Source of the DNA: DATHTC01 sp963746805
GTDB lineage: Bacteria; Actinomycetota; Thermoleophilia; Gaiellales; Gaiellaceae
Direction of reading: 5' to 3'
Assembly (NCBI GenBank): GCA_963746805.1
Contig: CAVVCQ010000005.1
Coordinates: 186,001-250,000, forward strand
DNA length: 64,000 nt
Shown here: positions 33,579-42,264 of the stretch, piece after piece
How positions within the stretch are numbered: the stretch's first letter is position 1
How the letters are laid out: each line of letters starts with the position of its first letter
Position numbers and translations under genes: made by a program
Notes under the pieces: generated by a model
Seen by the model: only the letters and a program-made list of their open reading frames with translations
Told to the model about the DNA's origin: nothing
Databases searched by the model: none

Positions 33579-35141
33579 TCAGACCGCCGCGGAGGCGAGG
33601 GCCCGGCAGAGGGCGTCGTGCGCGTCGAGCTCGGCCCGTACGGGCGTGAGGACGTCCGCGTCGGCGACGTCGGCGACCCTGCGCCGGAGGATCCGCTCGG
33701 CGCTCCGGGCGCGGCGGCGCGCGCTCGCGCGGTTGACGATCCGCGCGACGAGCGACGCGAGCAGCCCGAGGGCGACGCCGCCGACGAGGAGCGCGGTCGG
33801 CACGGGCACGCCCTCCACGTCCGGGAGGGGAACGACGTCGTCGAGCCGGAGGAATGCGAGGCCGACGAGGAGGAGGAGCCACGCGAGGCCGGCGAGCGCC
33901 ACCGCCGCGCCGAGACGCTGCGCTGCATTGGCCGCACTCCACCAGCGCGGTCGCCGCATCGGGAGCTCGGCACCGGCGACGGCGCGGTCGAGCGCGTCCT
34001 CCACGTCGTCCACGGCGACGAGTGCGACGTCTCGCGTACGACCCGGCCACGGGTCCGGCAGCTCAGCCGTCGCGGCGGCGGCGAGCGCCCGCGCAGCGCT
34101 CTCCACCCGCGCCGTCGCGACGGGCGTCGGCCCCGGCAGCGACGTCCGCGCGAGCTCCTGCGGCTCCTCCGGCAGACGCAGCCGGCGCATCGGGTCGGGA
34201 CGGAGCCGCCGGACCCAGCGCACGAGCGGCCAGCCGGTTGCGAGCGCGCCGCGCCGCCGGTGCGCGTGCTCGACGGCGCGCACCACAACCGGCACGCCGG
34301 CGGCCTCCGCGAGCGCGTCGACCAGCCGCTCGCGCTCCTTTTGGATGTCGCGCCCTCCGGGCGTGCCGCACGACGGCTCGAGCCCGGCGACGGCGTCGCG
34401 CACGTCCGCCTCGAGCCTGGCCGTCGCCGCTTCTCGCGCCTCCACGCGGGCAACGAGGAGGGCACGCACTTCGTCGAGGCCCTCGCCGGTGAGGACGGAC
34501 ACGGCGAAGACGGGCGCCTCCCCGAGCCCGTGGCCGTCGAGCAGCCGCCGGAGGTCCGCGACCGCTGCCGCCGCGGCGCCCGGCGCAAGCAGGTCGGCCT
34601 GGTTCAGGACCACGGCGGTGGAGGCGCCGTGCCGCCGCAGTCGTCGCAGGTAGCGGTCGTGCCACGCGGCGTCGGCGTACTTCTGCGGGTCGACGACCCA
34701 CACCACGAGGTCGACGAGTTCGAGCAAGCGGTCGACCTCCACCCGATGCGTCGCCTCGACCGAGTCGAAGTCCGGGAGATCGAGGAGCACGAGCCCGTCG
34801 AGCTGACCGTCCTCACCGGCGACGTGTCGGCGCCGCACGTCGAGCCAGTCGAGGAGGGCGGGATTCGCACGCCCCCACAGCGCGGACGCCGCCGCCCCGG
34901 TCGTCGGGCGCCTGCGTCCGACCGCCGACACCTCCTCCCCCGCGAGCGCGTTGAAGAGGGACGACTTCCCCGCGCCGGTGGGCCCGCCGAGCGCGACGAC
35001 GGTGCTGTCGACGCCGAGCCCCAGGCGCGCGCCGGCCTTGGCCACGACGGCTGCCGCCGGTGCAGTCGCTTCCGCCGGCAGACGACCCGTCGCGAGCTCC
35101 ACCGCCTCCGCGAGCGCGGTGAGCCGCGCGTCGAGGCTCAC
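33579..35141 (-). CDS. Dynamin-like GTPase, second of a pair
   Basis: A 520-residue membrane-associated GTPase. G1 is GGPTGAGKSSLFN (about 52-64), G3 is LLDLPDFDSVE and the G4-like motif is VVLNQADLL (Asn-Gln replaces Asn-Lys). The C-terminal third has two hydrophobic segments (LGAAVALAGLAWLLLLVGLAF and TALLVGGVALGLLASLVARI). A short helical tail follows. The GTG at 35141 overlaps the stop of the partner GTPase by four bases. Paired bacterial dynamins such as Streptomyces DynA/DynB act in membrane remodelling at division; whether these are equivalent is inference. Confidence 0.75.
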   Translation of the reverse strand: MSLDARLTALAEAVELATGRLPAEATAPAAAVVAKAGARLGLGVDSTVVALGGPTGAGKSSLFNALAGEEVSAVGRRRPTTGAAASALWGRANPALLDWLDVRRRHVAGEDGQLDGLVLLDLPDFDSVEATHRVEVDRLLELVDLVVWVVDPQKYADAAWHDRYLRRLRRHGASTAVVLNQADLLAPGAAAAAVADLRRLLDGHGLGEAPVFAVSVLTGEGLDEVRALLVARVEAREAATARLEADVRDAVAGLEPSCGTPGGRDIQKERERLVDALAEAAGVPVVVRAVEHAHRRRGALATGWPLVRWVRRLRPDPMRRLRLPEEPQELARTSLPGPTPVATARVESAARALAAAATAELPDPWPGRTRDVALVAVDDVEDALDRAVAGAELPMRRPRWWSAANAAQRLGAAVALAGLAWLLLLVGLAFLRLDDVVPLPDVEGVPVPTALLVGGVALGLLASLVARIVNRASARRRARSAERILRRRVADVADADVLTPVRAELDAHDALCRALASAAV

Positions 35142-36832
35142 CGGCGCGCCCGCGCAAGATGCGCCTGCGCCTCGTGCAGCGCCGCGACGGCGTCCGTATC
35201 GGCGAGGAGCCGCGCCAGCGCGGCCTCGTACCGCGCCGCCTCGTCGTCGAGCAAGACGCGAACGCGCGAGAGCAGGTTCTCCCGCGCGCGGGCGGCGAGC
35301 TCGCGCACGGCCTGGTCGCCGAAGATCGCCTCCAGCACCTTCTGCGCGGCGGCGCTCGTCCCACCCGCGACGACGACCTCGGCGCCGGTGAGGCCACCGG
35401 TCTGCACGAACACCGCGAGCATCACCGTCAGCCCCGCCGCGTTGACGCCGAGCGAGGCAAGGCGCGCCGTGGTCCGTTTCCCCGCCGCCTCGGTCCGGAC
35501 GAGCTCGAACACGCCGCGCTGCCAGTCGCGAACCTCGCGCTCCACGCGCTCCGCCAGCCCCGAGGACGGGTGCTCGAGACCGCGCTCCTGAGCCAGCACC
35601 GTCCGGCCGGCGGCGTCGTCTCCCCACGCGCGGGCAGCGCGCTCCGCCGCGCGCTCGGCCGCGGCACGCACGAGCGACTCGACGCTCGTCTCGACGGCGG
35701 CGCGCACCTCCGCGTCCGCCGCGGGGCGACCGGTGACGGCGCTGCGGATCTGGTCGCGCGCCCACGCCACGCGCGTCTCGAGCGCCCGCATGAAGTCGCC
35801 CGTGCCGATGACCTCGTGCCACCGCGCGAGGACCTCGCCGCGCAGGAGCGTCCCACTGCGCAGCGCCTCCTCGAACTCCTCGTGAGCGCGGGCGTACTCG
35901 GCCGTAGCCTCGGCGCGAAGGCGCGCCGCCACCGCCGCCTCCGCCTCGACGGCCGTCGCGACGGCCGCCGCGCGGGGACCGACGCTCGCGAGCGCGCCCG
36001 AGAGGGTCCGCTCGATCAGCGCCGTGCGCGCGTGCGCGTCGGCCGCGAGGCGGTCGAGCCACTCGCGGACCGGTGCGAGGGCGGCCGCCGGCAGCAGCGC
36101 GTCCTCGAGGCGGGCCTCCGGCACCACGAGGACCTCCGTCCCGCCGAGGCCGCGCTCGGCCAGCATCTCGCGGAGGTGCGCCGTCACCTCGGCCGCCGCG
36201 TCGTCGGGCACGCGGTCGAGGACGAGCGCCAGCGCCGTCCCGCGGTCGCGCGCCGCGTGCAACAGCTCCCACGGCACCGCGTCCGCGTACCGCGCCGCCG
36301 TCGTCACGAACAGCCAGGCATCGGCTGCGGCGAGGAGCTGCGCGGCGAGCGCCCGGTTCTCGGCGGCGACGGAGTCGATGTCGGGCGCGTCGAGCAGCGC
36401 GAGCCCCTCCGGCAGGGCGTCCGTCGGGACGAGCACGAGCACGCCCGCCCCGGCCTCCCCACCAGTCGACCGCGGCAGGCCGGGAAGGATCTGGTCGCCG
36501 GCGAACCACGGTCCATCGGTCGGGTGGTGCGCCAGGACCGGCGCACGCGTCGTTGGCCGGAGCACGCCGGCGGGGCTCACCTCGGCACCGAGGAGGCTGT
36601 TCACGAGCGTCGACTTCCCCGCGCCCGTCGAGCCGCCGACGACCATCAGCAGCGGCGCCTCCATCGTCCGCAGGCGCGGCAGCAGGTAGTCGTCGATCTG
36701 TGCCGCGAGCTCGTCGCGGGCATGCTCGCCGTCGCGGGACGTCGGGAGGTCGAGCCCGAGCCGTGCGACGGCCAGCGCGTCACGGAGGTGCTCGAGCGCC
36801 TCGACGGCACGAGCTGGAGCGGTTGCGGCCAT
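35138..36832 (-). CDS. Dynamin-like GTPase, first of a pair
   Basis: A 564-residue GTPase. G1 is VGGSTGAGKSTLVNSLLG (about 66-83), a switch Thr lies in LRPTTRAPVL and G3 is LLDAPDIDSV. The G4 position reads VLDRVPDD, so the canonical NKxD is not obvious. A long helical stalk-like region follows, then a hydrophobic pair (GLTVMLAVFVQTGG and TGAEVVVAGGTSAAA) and a final helix. The ATG at 36832 starts the unit; the overlap with the second GTPase implies fixed stoichiometry. The domain order matches bacterial dynamin-related proteins. Confidence 0.75.
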   Translation of the reverse strand: MAATAPARAVEALEHLRDALAVARLGLDLPTSRDGEHARDELAAQIDDYLLPRLRTMEAPLLMVVGGSTGAGKSTLVNSLLGAEVSPAGVLRPTTRAPVLAHHPTDGPWFAGDQILPGLPRSTGGEAGAGVLVLVPTDALPEGLALLDAPDIDSVAAENRALAAQLLAAADAWLFVTTAARYADAVPWELLHAARDRGTALALVLDRVPDDAAAEVTAHLREMLAERGLGGTEVLVVPEARLEDALLPAAALAPVREWLDRLAADAHARTALIERTLSGALASVGPRAAAVATAVEAEAAVAARLRAEATAEYARAHEEFEEALRSGTLLRGEVLARWHEVIGTGDFMRALETRVAWARDQIRSAVTGRPAADAEVRAAVETSVESLVRAAAERAAERAARAWGDDAAGRTVLAQERGLEHPSSGLAERVEREVRDWQRGVFELVRTEAAGKRTTARLASLGVNAAGLTVMLAVFVQTGGLTGAEVVVAGGTSAAAQKVLEAIFGDQAVRELAARARENLLSRVRVLLDDEAARYEAALARLLADTDAVAALHEAQAHLARARR

Positions 36833-36867
36833 GCGCCGGCCCTTCCCGCGTGGCCCCGAGCGGAACC

Positions 36868-36898
36868 GCGGCCCGCGGCGCCGGTCGCCGCGGGCCGC
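36868..36898. terminator. Hairpin between FAD oxidase and GTPase genes
   Basis: A perfect 13-bp stem, GCGGCCCGCGGCG (36868-36880) with CGCCGCGGGCCGC (36886-36898), and a 5-base loop. It lies 10 bases beyond the stop of the FAD oxidase gene on the minus strand. No T-run, so factor-independent activity is uncertain. Confidence 0.6.
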
Positions 36899-36908
36899 TC
36901 CGAAATCG

Positions 36909-38297
36909 CTACGCGGGCCGGATCGGATGGACGACCCGGAACAGCTCGTCCGGGTCGACCGCGGCCTTCACGGCCCGCAGCCGGGCGAACGTGTCGGCGT
37001 CGTGGAGCTCTTCGCCGGCGACGACGCGCTCCGTGAAGTTGAAGTAGGTGCGCTCCGCCGTCCACGGCGCCATCGCCGCGAGCAGCCCGTCGACGTGCGC
37101 GTGGACGGCCGCGGCTGCATCCGGCGTCGGAGCCATGCCGACGGCGTAGAGGGCGTAGGCGCCGTCGAGCGCGTCGGCCGCGCCGTTGCCGGGCGCCCGC
37201 CGCGCGAGCGCACCGCCGAGCTGACGGACCTCGACCGAGAGAAGCGGCGAGCCGGCGCCGACGCCGGACGCGGCGACCATCGCCGCGACGGCCTCGTCCG
37301 TGAGCTCGCGCAGCATCGTCCCGTCGCCGGCGCCCGGGACCGGCTGCGGCGGATCCATGTGCAGCGCCATGATCGAGGGAGCCGGGACGAGCGCGACCGT
37401 GTCCATGGCCGGCTCGAGCGCGCGCATCGGGGCGACGAGCTCGGCACCGCGGGCCTCGTCGCCGACGACGACGGCCTCGACGATCGCGAAGGCCTTGCCG
37501 CGCAGCGGCTCGGGCACGTCCGGGAAGGGCGGGAACTGCATCACGCGACCGGCGGTCGACACCTCGTCGGGGAGCGCGTCGGCCCAGGCGGCGTAGGCCG
37601 TGAGCACCTCGGTCGCGCGCTCGATCGGCCAGAACATCGCGCCGGCGTAGACCTCCGCGATGGGCAGCAGCGCGAGCTCGATCGCGGTCACGATCCCGAA
37701 GCTGCCGCCGCCGCCGCGGACGGCCCAGAAGAGCTCCGGCTCCGTGTCGGCGTCGGCGCGCACGATCCGCCCGTCGGCGGTGACGAGCTCGACGGCGAGC
37801 ACGCTGTTGGCGGACATCCCGTAGCGGCGCGCGTACCAGCCGATCCCGCCGCCGAGGCTGTAGCCGACGACGCCCACGTCGTGGGACGACCCGTGCAGCG
37901 CGGCGAGCCCGTGCTCGGCGGCCGCGTCGACGACCTCCTGCCAGATCACACCGGCGCCGGCACGCACACGCGCGCCCTTCACGTCGACCTCGACGTTCCG
38001 CATCCGCTCGGTCCTGAGCAGGATCGTCTCCGCGTCCAGCTGCCCGAGGGCAGCCGCGTTGTGCCCGGTCCCCTGCGGCGCCACGCGGTAGCCGCGCAGC
38101 CGCGCGAACCTCACGACGGTGGCGACGTCCTCGGCCGACTGGGCGTACACGACGACGCCGGGGCGCTGGTCGGCGGCGAGGTTCCAGGCCCGGCGGGCCT
38201 CGTCCCAGCCGGGGTCACCCGGGAAGACGACGTCTCCGGCGACCGCGCAGCGGAGCTCGGCGGCATCGAGGTCGGGTGTCAGGGTCAGCGTGGTCAT
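36909..38297 (-). CDS. FAD-binding oxidoreductase, berberine-bridge-enzyme type
   Basis: A 462-residue flavoprotein oxidase. The PCMH-type FAD domain shows RPGVVVYAQSAEDVATVVRF, the flavin-attachment region APQGTGHNAAALG (His expected to hold FAD), HGSSHDVGVVGYSLGGGIGWYARRYG and GGGGSFGIVTAIEL. The C-terminal BBE motif region is RTYFNFTE, ending FARLRAVKAAVDPDELFRV. The ATG at 38297 follows GGAG at eight bases. Family members oxidise nicotine derivatives, sugars or secondary metabolites; substrate is unknown. Confidence 0.9.
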   Translation of the reverse strand: MTTLTLTPDLDAAELRCAVAGDVVFPGDPGWDEARRAWNLAADQRPGVVVYAQSAEDVATVVRFARLRGYRVAPQGTGHNAAALGQLDAETILLRTERMRNVEVDVKGARVRAGAGVIWQEVVDAAAEHGLAALHGSSHDVGVVGYSLGGGIGWYARRYGMSANSVLAVELVTADGRIVRADADTEPELFWAVRGGGGSFGIVTAIELALLPIAEVYAGAMFWPIERATEVLTAYAAWADALPDEVSTAGRVMQFPPFPDVPEPLRGKAFAIVEAVVVGDEARGAELVAPMRALEPAMDTVALVPAPSIMALHMDPPQPVPGAGDGTMLRELTDEAVAAMVAASGVGAGSPLLSVEVRQLGGALARRAPGNGAADALDGAYALYAVGMAPTPDAAAAVHAHVDGLLAAMAPWTAERTYFNFTERVVAGEELHDADTFARLRAVKAAVDPDELFRVVHPIRPA

Positions 38298-38417
38298 GTG
38301 GGGGTCTCCTCGGCAGGGAAGGTCGATGTCGTGGTTCGAGCATCGCCGCACGGGGGCGCCGCCGGAATCCGGCCTTCCGGCCAACGCACGTGCGGCCTGC
38401 CCCACCCGGGCGGGCGG

Positions 38418-40322
38418 TCAGCCCCGCGAGGGCGGCTCGGCCGCGAAGCTCGCGCGCACGCGCTCGACGAGCTCGCGCACCTCGGGATGCTCGTCCGGCG
38501 ACCACTCGCCCAGCACCTCCGACCACCGCGCCTCCCGCGCGTCGGCGAGCCGCGCTGCCGCGCGGTGGCCGGTCGCAGTCAGCCCGCCGCCTTCGAGGAG
38601 CCCGCGCGCGCGGAGCTCGTCGAGCCCTTCGCGTGACGTCGGCGAGCCGCCCTCCCCCAGGCGCGCCAGCGACCAGAGCGCGGGCGGCGAGACGTCGAGC
38701 TCCGCCCTCACGCCGAGCCGCTCGTATGCGCCCCACCGGTTCTGCCGCTGGGCGACGGAGGTGAGCTGCCGCTCGAGCTCGCGGAAGGCGTCGTCGTCCC
38801 AGGCCGGAGAGAAGGCCTCGGCCTGATGCTCCGCCGGGACCGACGCCCGCAGCGGCACCTCGCGGAGCAGCCACGTCAGCACGAACGCGACCGCCGACAC
38901 GCCTGCCGCCGTGAGGAAGACCGGCGCGAGCGCGGCCGAGAATGCGTCCACGTACGCCTGGTGCGCGGCCGCCGGCAGCTGCTGGACCGCCGCGGGGTCG
39001 ATCCCCTCCGGCGCGGACGCGCCCGGCGGCAGGAGCGCCGACAGCTCGACGGCGAGGCGGTTGGCGAAGATCGTCCCGAACAGCGCGACGCCGATGGAGG
39101 CGCCGATCGAGCGGAAGAGGATCGAGCCGGACGTCGCGACCCCGAGCTGCGAGACGTCGACCGCGTTCTGCACGGCGAGGACGAGCACCTGCATCGTCAT
39201 CCCGAGCCCGAAGCCGACCACGAGCATGTCGAGCGACGCCCGCGCCGCGCTCGTGTCCGCCTCGAGCTGGGCGAGCAGGAGCATCCCGACGGTGACGAGT
39301 GCCGTGCCGGCGATGGGGAACGGGCGGTAGCGCCCCCAGCGGCTGATCACGTTCCCGCTCAACACCGAGGTGACGAGGACGCCGGCCATCATCGGCGTCA
39401 TGTGCAACCCGGAGCTCGTCGGCGACAGGCCCTTCGCCACCTGGAGGTACAGCGGCAGGACGGTGACCGCGCCGAAGAGCCCGAGGCCGACGACGAAGCC
39501 GATCGCGCTCGCGACCGTGAAGACGCGGTTGCGGAACAACGAGAGCGGGAGGATCGGCTCGGCCGCCCGCCGCTCCTGCAGGACGAAGGCGACGGTGAGC
39601 ACGATGCCGGCCGTGAGGAGCGCCAGCGAGGTGGCCGACCCCCAGGCGATCGTCGTGCCGCCGAGGCTCGTGAAGAGGACGATCCCGGACAGCGCACCGG
39701 CGAGGAGTGCGGCGCCGAGGTAGTCGATGCGGTGCTCGACGTGCTCGCTGCGGACGTGGAACGCGACCGCGATCACCGCGAACGCGGCGGCGCCGATCGG
39801 GATGTTGACGTAGAAGATCCAGCGCCACGACAGGTTGTCCACGAAGAACCCGCCGAGCAGCGGCCCGATCACCGTCGAGACGCCGAAGACCGCGCCGAAC
39901 CAGCCCTGGTAGCGGCCGCGCTCCCGAGGGGGGACGAGGTCGCCGACGACCGCGAGGGTCGTCACCATCAGCCCGCCGCCACCGAGGCCCTGCAGCGCGC
40001 GGAACGCGATCAGCTCGCCCATGTTCTGCGCGAGGCCGCAGAGCGCCGAGCCGACGAGGAACACCACGATCGCCGCCTGCAGCACGAGCTTGCGCCCGTA
40101 GAGGTCGCCGAGCTTCCCGTAGAGCGGCCCCGAGACGGTGGCCGCGAGCAGGTACGCGGTCACGACCCACGACAGGTGCTCGACCCCGCCGAGCTCGCCC
40201 ACGATCGTCGGCAGCGCGGTCGAGACGATCGTCTGGTCGAGCGACGCGAGGAGCAGCACCAGCAGGAGCGCACCGAAGATCAGGCGGATGCGCTGCGGCT
40301 GCTCGACGGCGGGCGTCGTCAC
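38418..40322 (-). CDS. MFS transporter, DHA2 family, with C-terminal winged-helix-like domain
   Basis: A 634-residue efflux protein. TM1 block LDQTIVSTALPTIVGELGG, motif A GKLGDLYGRKLVLQ and GPLLGGFFVDNLSWRWIFYVNIP define a 14-TM DHA2 pump over residues 1 to about 500. The last 120 residues are cytoplasmic and resemble a MarR-type winged helix (LERQLTSVAQRQNRWGAYER, ALWSLARLGEGGSPTSREG, GGGLTATGHRAAARLADARE). They end EWSPDEHPEVRELVERVRASF. Such pump-wHTH fusions are known in actinobacteria. GTG start at 40322, 51 bases from the divergent small membrane protein. Confidence 0.88.
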   Translation of the reverse strand: MTTPAVEQPQRIRLIFGALLLVLLLASLDQTIVSTALPTIVGELGGVEHLSWVVTAYLLAATVSGPLYGKLGDLYGRKLVLQAAIVVFLVGSALCGLAQNMGELIAFRALQGLGGGGLMVTTLAVVGDLVPPRERGRYQGWFGAVFGVSTVIGPLLGGFFVDNLSWRWIFYVNIPIGAAAFAVIAVAFHVRSEHVEHRIDYLGAALLAGALSGIVLFTSLGGTTIAWGSATSLALLTAGIVLTVAFVLQERRAAEPILPLSLFRNRVFTVASAIGFVVGLGLFGAVTVLPLYLQVAKGLSPTSSGLHMTPMMAGVLVTSVLSGNVISRWGRYRPFPIAGTALVTVGMLLLAQLEADTSAARASLDMLVVGFGLGMTMQVLVLAVQNAVDVSQLGVATSGSILFRSIGASIGVALFGTIFANRLAVELSALLPPGASAPEGIDPAAVQQLPAAAHQAYVDAFSAALAPVFLTAAGVSAVAFVLTWLLREVPLRASVPAEHQAEAFSPAWDDDAFRELERQLTSVAQRQNRWGAYERLGVRAELDVSPPALWSLARLGEGGSPTSREGLDELRARGLLEGGGLTATGHRAAARLADAREARWSEVLGEWSPDEHPEVRELVERVRASFAAEPPSRG

Positions 40323-40373
40323 CCTCGCACTCTGCCGCGCGCGGCTGAGTGTGCGAGGCGGTAGGGTCGCGCG

Positions 40374-40589
40374 ATGCTCCTCCCCCTCGCGTACGAGTTC
40401 GGGACGCTGCTGGCGGTCGCGGCCCTCGCCGCGTGGGCGATCGCGTGGATCGTCGGCGCCGTCGACATCTTCCGCCGCCGCGACCTCGGGATCGGCGGCA
40501 AGGTGCTCTGGCTCGTCGTCCTGCTGGTGCTTCCGATCGTCGGACTGCTCGTCTACTACCTGTTCGCCGCGGCGGCCCCGCGCCGCTGA
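40374..40589 (+). CDS. Small membrane protein, PLDc_N domain
   Basis: A 71-residue protein with two hydrophobic helices joined by a basic loop. The pattern DIFRRRDLGIGGKVLWLVVLLVLPIVG(L) with YYLF after it is the PLDc_N module (phospholipase D nuclease N-terminal region), often found alone in actinobacteria. No catalytic HKD motif follows. ATG start, divergent from the DHA2 pump. Function unknown. Confidence 0.8.
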   Translation: MLLPLAYEFGTLLAVAALAAWAIAWIVGAVDIFRRRDLGIGGKVLWLVVLLVLPIVGLLVYYLFAAAAPRR

Positions 40590-40717
40590 CGGAGGGTTCG
40601 GCTCCCGAGAAACGGGAAGTCGGGCTACAGTCCCCGCCGTACGGCAAGTCCAGAGCGAGTTCCGGAGTGCGTTCCGCCTTCCGACACGTTCGTGAGCAGC
40701 ACAGGGGAGGTGTTTCC

Positions 40718-40924
40718 ATGGCAACCGGAACCGTCAAATGGTTCAGCGATGAGAAGGGGTACGGCTTCATCACGCCCGACGAGGGCGGCAAGGACCTCTT
40801 CGTCCACTTCAGCGGCATCGCCGGCGACGGCTTCAAGTCTCTGACCGAGGGCGCGAAGGTCGAGTTCGACCCGACCGAAGGTCAGAAGGGCCCGCAGGCC
40901 GAGAACGTCGTCCTGATCGGCTAG
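40718..40924 (+). CDS. Cold-shock protein
   Basis: A 68-residue CspA-type RNA chaperone. It starts MATGTVKWFSDEKGYGFITPD and contains both RNA-binding motifs, RNP1 (KGYGFI) and RNP2 (LFVHFS). The ATG follows a strong GGGGAGGTG Shine-Dalgarno. The 128 bases upstream hold no other gene and could be a long structured leader as in cspA. A strong terminator lies right after the stop. Confidence 0.97.
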   Translation: MATGTVKWFSDEKGYGFITPDEGGKDLFVHFSGIAGDGFKSLTEGAKVEFDPTEGQKGPQAENVVLIG

Positions 40925-40935
40925 ACCGGTCTTTC

Positions 40936-40968
40936 GGGCGCGCCGGGGCTTCGGCCTCCGGCGCGCCC
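40936..40968 (+). terminator. Terminator after the cold-shock gene
   Basis: An 11-bp stem, GGGCGCGCCGG (40936-40946) with CCGGCGCGCCC (40958-40968). A CTTCGG-containing loop region and then a pyrimidine-rich CTCTTTCT tract follow. It ends eight bases before the stop of the convergent acetyltransferase gene. Confidence 0.8.
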
Positions 40969-40976
40969 ACCTCTTT

Positions 40977-41489
40977 CTACGGATCGCTCGGGAGCCGGGA
41001 CCAGACCTCGGTGTCCTGGCGCCTGCCGTTCTTGAAGTACTCCGAGCGGAGCACGCCCTCGCGGACGTAGCCGCAGCGCTCGGCGACGCGCTGCGAGGCC
41101 GGGTTGTCGGCGGCGATCTTGAGCTCGATCCGCTCGGCGCCCAGCTCCCGGAACGCCCAGTCGGTCAGGAGCCGGAGCCCATCCGTCGCGATGCCGCGCC
41201 CGCGGGCCTCCGGGGCGACGAGGTAGCCGAGCTCGACGGTACGGGCCTCACGCTCGATCCTCGGAGCGAGGGCGAGCCCGAGCAGCGTCCCGTCGGCGTC
41301 GACGACGGCGAACCCCTCGCGTGTGCCGTCCCGCCGCCCCTCCTCGTACCGGTCGAGCCACCGCCGCGCGAAGCCGGCTTGCGGCGGGTCGGGGACGAAC
41401 GTGTGCCGGCGCACGTCCGGGTCCTCGAGCATCGGCGTCAGCGCCTCCAGGTGCTCGGGGCCGAACGGGACGAGCGCGATCGTGCTCAC
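40977..41489 (-). CDS. GNAT family N-acetyltransferase (RimJ/RimL type)
   Basis: A 170-residue acetyltransferase. The acetyl-CoA-binding motif is VAPEARGRGIATDGLRLL, preceded by strand VELGYLV. It is followed by AERIELKIAADNPASQRVAERCGYVREGVLR, the signature of the RimJ/RimL branch that acetylates protein N-termini or small amines. GTG start, 22 bases from the divergent HipA-like gene. Substrate unknown. Confidence 0.9.
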   Translation of the reverse strand: MSTIALVPFGPEHLEALTPMLEDPDVRRHTFVPDPPQAGFARRWLDRYEEGRRDGTREGFAVVDADGTLLGLALAPRIEREARTVELGYLVAPEARGRGIATDGLRLLTDWAFRELGAERIELKIAADNPASQRVAERCGYVREGVLRSEYFKNGRRQDTEVWSRLPSDP

Positions 41490-41511
41490 GGCCCGAGGAT
41501 AGGCTCGCGCG

Positions 41512-42264
41512 ATGCTGCGCCGGATCGAGGCGACGCGGTACGTGACGCCGCTGCGCGAGGGCGGCTCGCTCCCCGCGCTCGTCGAGGCCGACGACGACGG
41601 CCTCTACGTGCTCAAGTTCCGCGGGGCCGGCCAGGGCCGGAAGGCGCTCGTGGCCGAGGTGGTCGCCGGCGAGCTGGCGCGGGCGCTCGGCTTCCTCGTC
41701 CCGGAGCTGACGCTCGTCGAGCTCGACCCGACGCTCGGACGCGCCGAGCCGGACCCGGAGATCCAGGACCTGCTGCTCGGCTCGGCGGGGCTCAACCTCG
41801 GCGTCGACTTCCTGCCGGGCGCGCTCCCGTTCGACCCGGCGGCGGAGCCCGCGGTCGAGCCGGTGCTCGCGGCCGGACTCGTGTGGCTCGACGCGTTCGT
41901 GACGAACCCCGACCGCACGGCCCGGAACGTGAACCTGCTCTGGTGGCACGGCCGGCTCCACCCCATCGACCACGGCGCCGCGCTGTTCTTCCACCACGCG
42001 CCGGAGCCCGTGCCCGGCCACGCGCGGCGGCCGTTCGAGCAGATCGCCGAGCACGTGCTGCTGCCGTACGCGGCGCCGGTCACGGAGGCGGACGCCCGGC
42101 TCGCGCCGCAGGTGACGCGCGGGTTGCTGGAGGACGTGGTCGCGCGCGTGCCCGACGTCTGGCTCGACGGCGACGATCCGGACGTGTACGTCGAGTATCT
42201 CGCCGAGCGGCTCGAGGAGCCGCGTGCCTGGGTCGACGCGGCGGAGGCGGCGCGTGGGCGGTAA
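41512..42264 (+). CDS. HipA-like kinase domain protein
   Basis: A 250-residue protein resembling the HipA-like family. An N-terminal lobe has YVLKFRGAGQGRKALVAEVVAGELARALG. The catalytic-type motifs are DAFVTNPDRTARNVNLL (Asp-x4-Asn arrangement) and LHPIDHGAALFF (metal-binding Asp). It lacks the HipA N-terminal domain and no HipB partner is present. The DUF3037 gene overlaps its last 11 bases, a conserved pairing in many bacteria. Whether it is an active kinase or part of a toxin-like unit is not known. Confidence 0.75.
   Translation: MLRRIEATRYVTPLREGGSLPALVEADDDGLYVLKFRGAGQGRKALVAEVVAGELARALGFLVPELTLVELDPTLGRAEPDPEIQDLLLGSAGLNLGVDFLPGALPFDPAAEPAVEPVLAAGLVWLDAFVTNPDRTARNVNLLWWHGRLHPIDHGAALFFHHAPEPVPGHARRPFEQIAEHVLLPYAAPVTEADARLAPQVTRGLLEDVVARVPDVWLDGDDPDVYVEYLAERLEEPRAWVDAAEAARGR

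Noticed and set aside
33579..36509. One very long minus-strand frame covering both GTPases
   Set aside because: The upstream half is an off-frame reading of the first GTPase. The GTG at 35141 with a four-base overlap is the natural start of the second gene.
36868..36898. The 13-bp hairpin as a mobile palindromic element
   Set aside because: I saw no second copy in the window and its place just after a stop codon suits a terminator.
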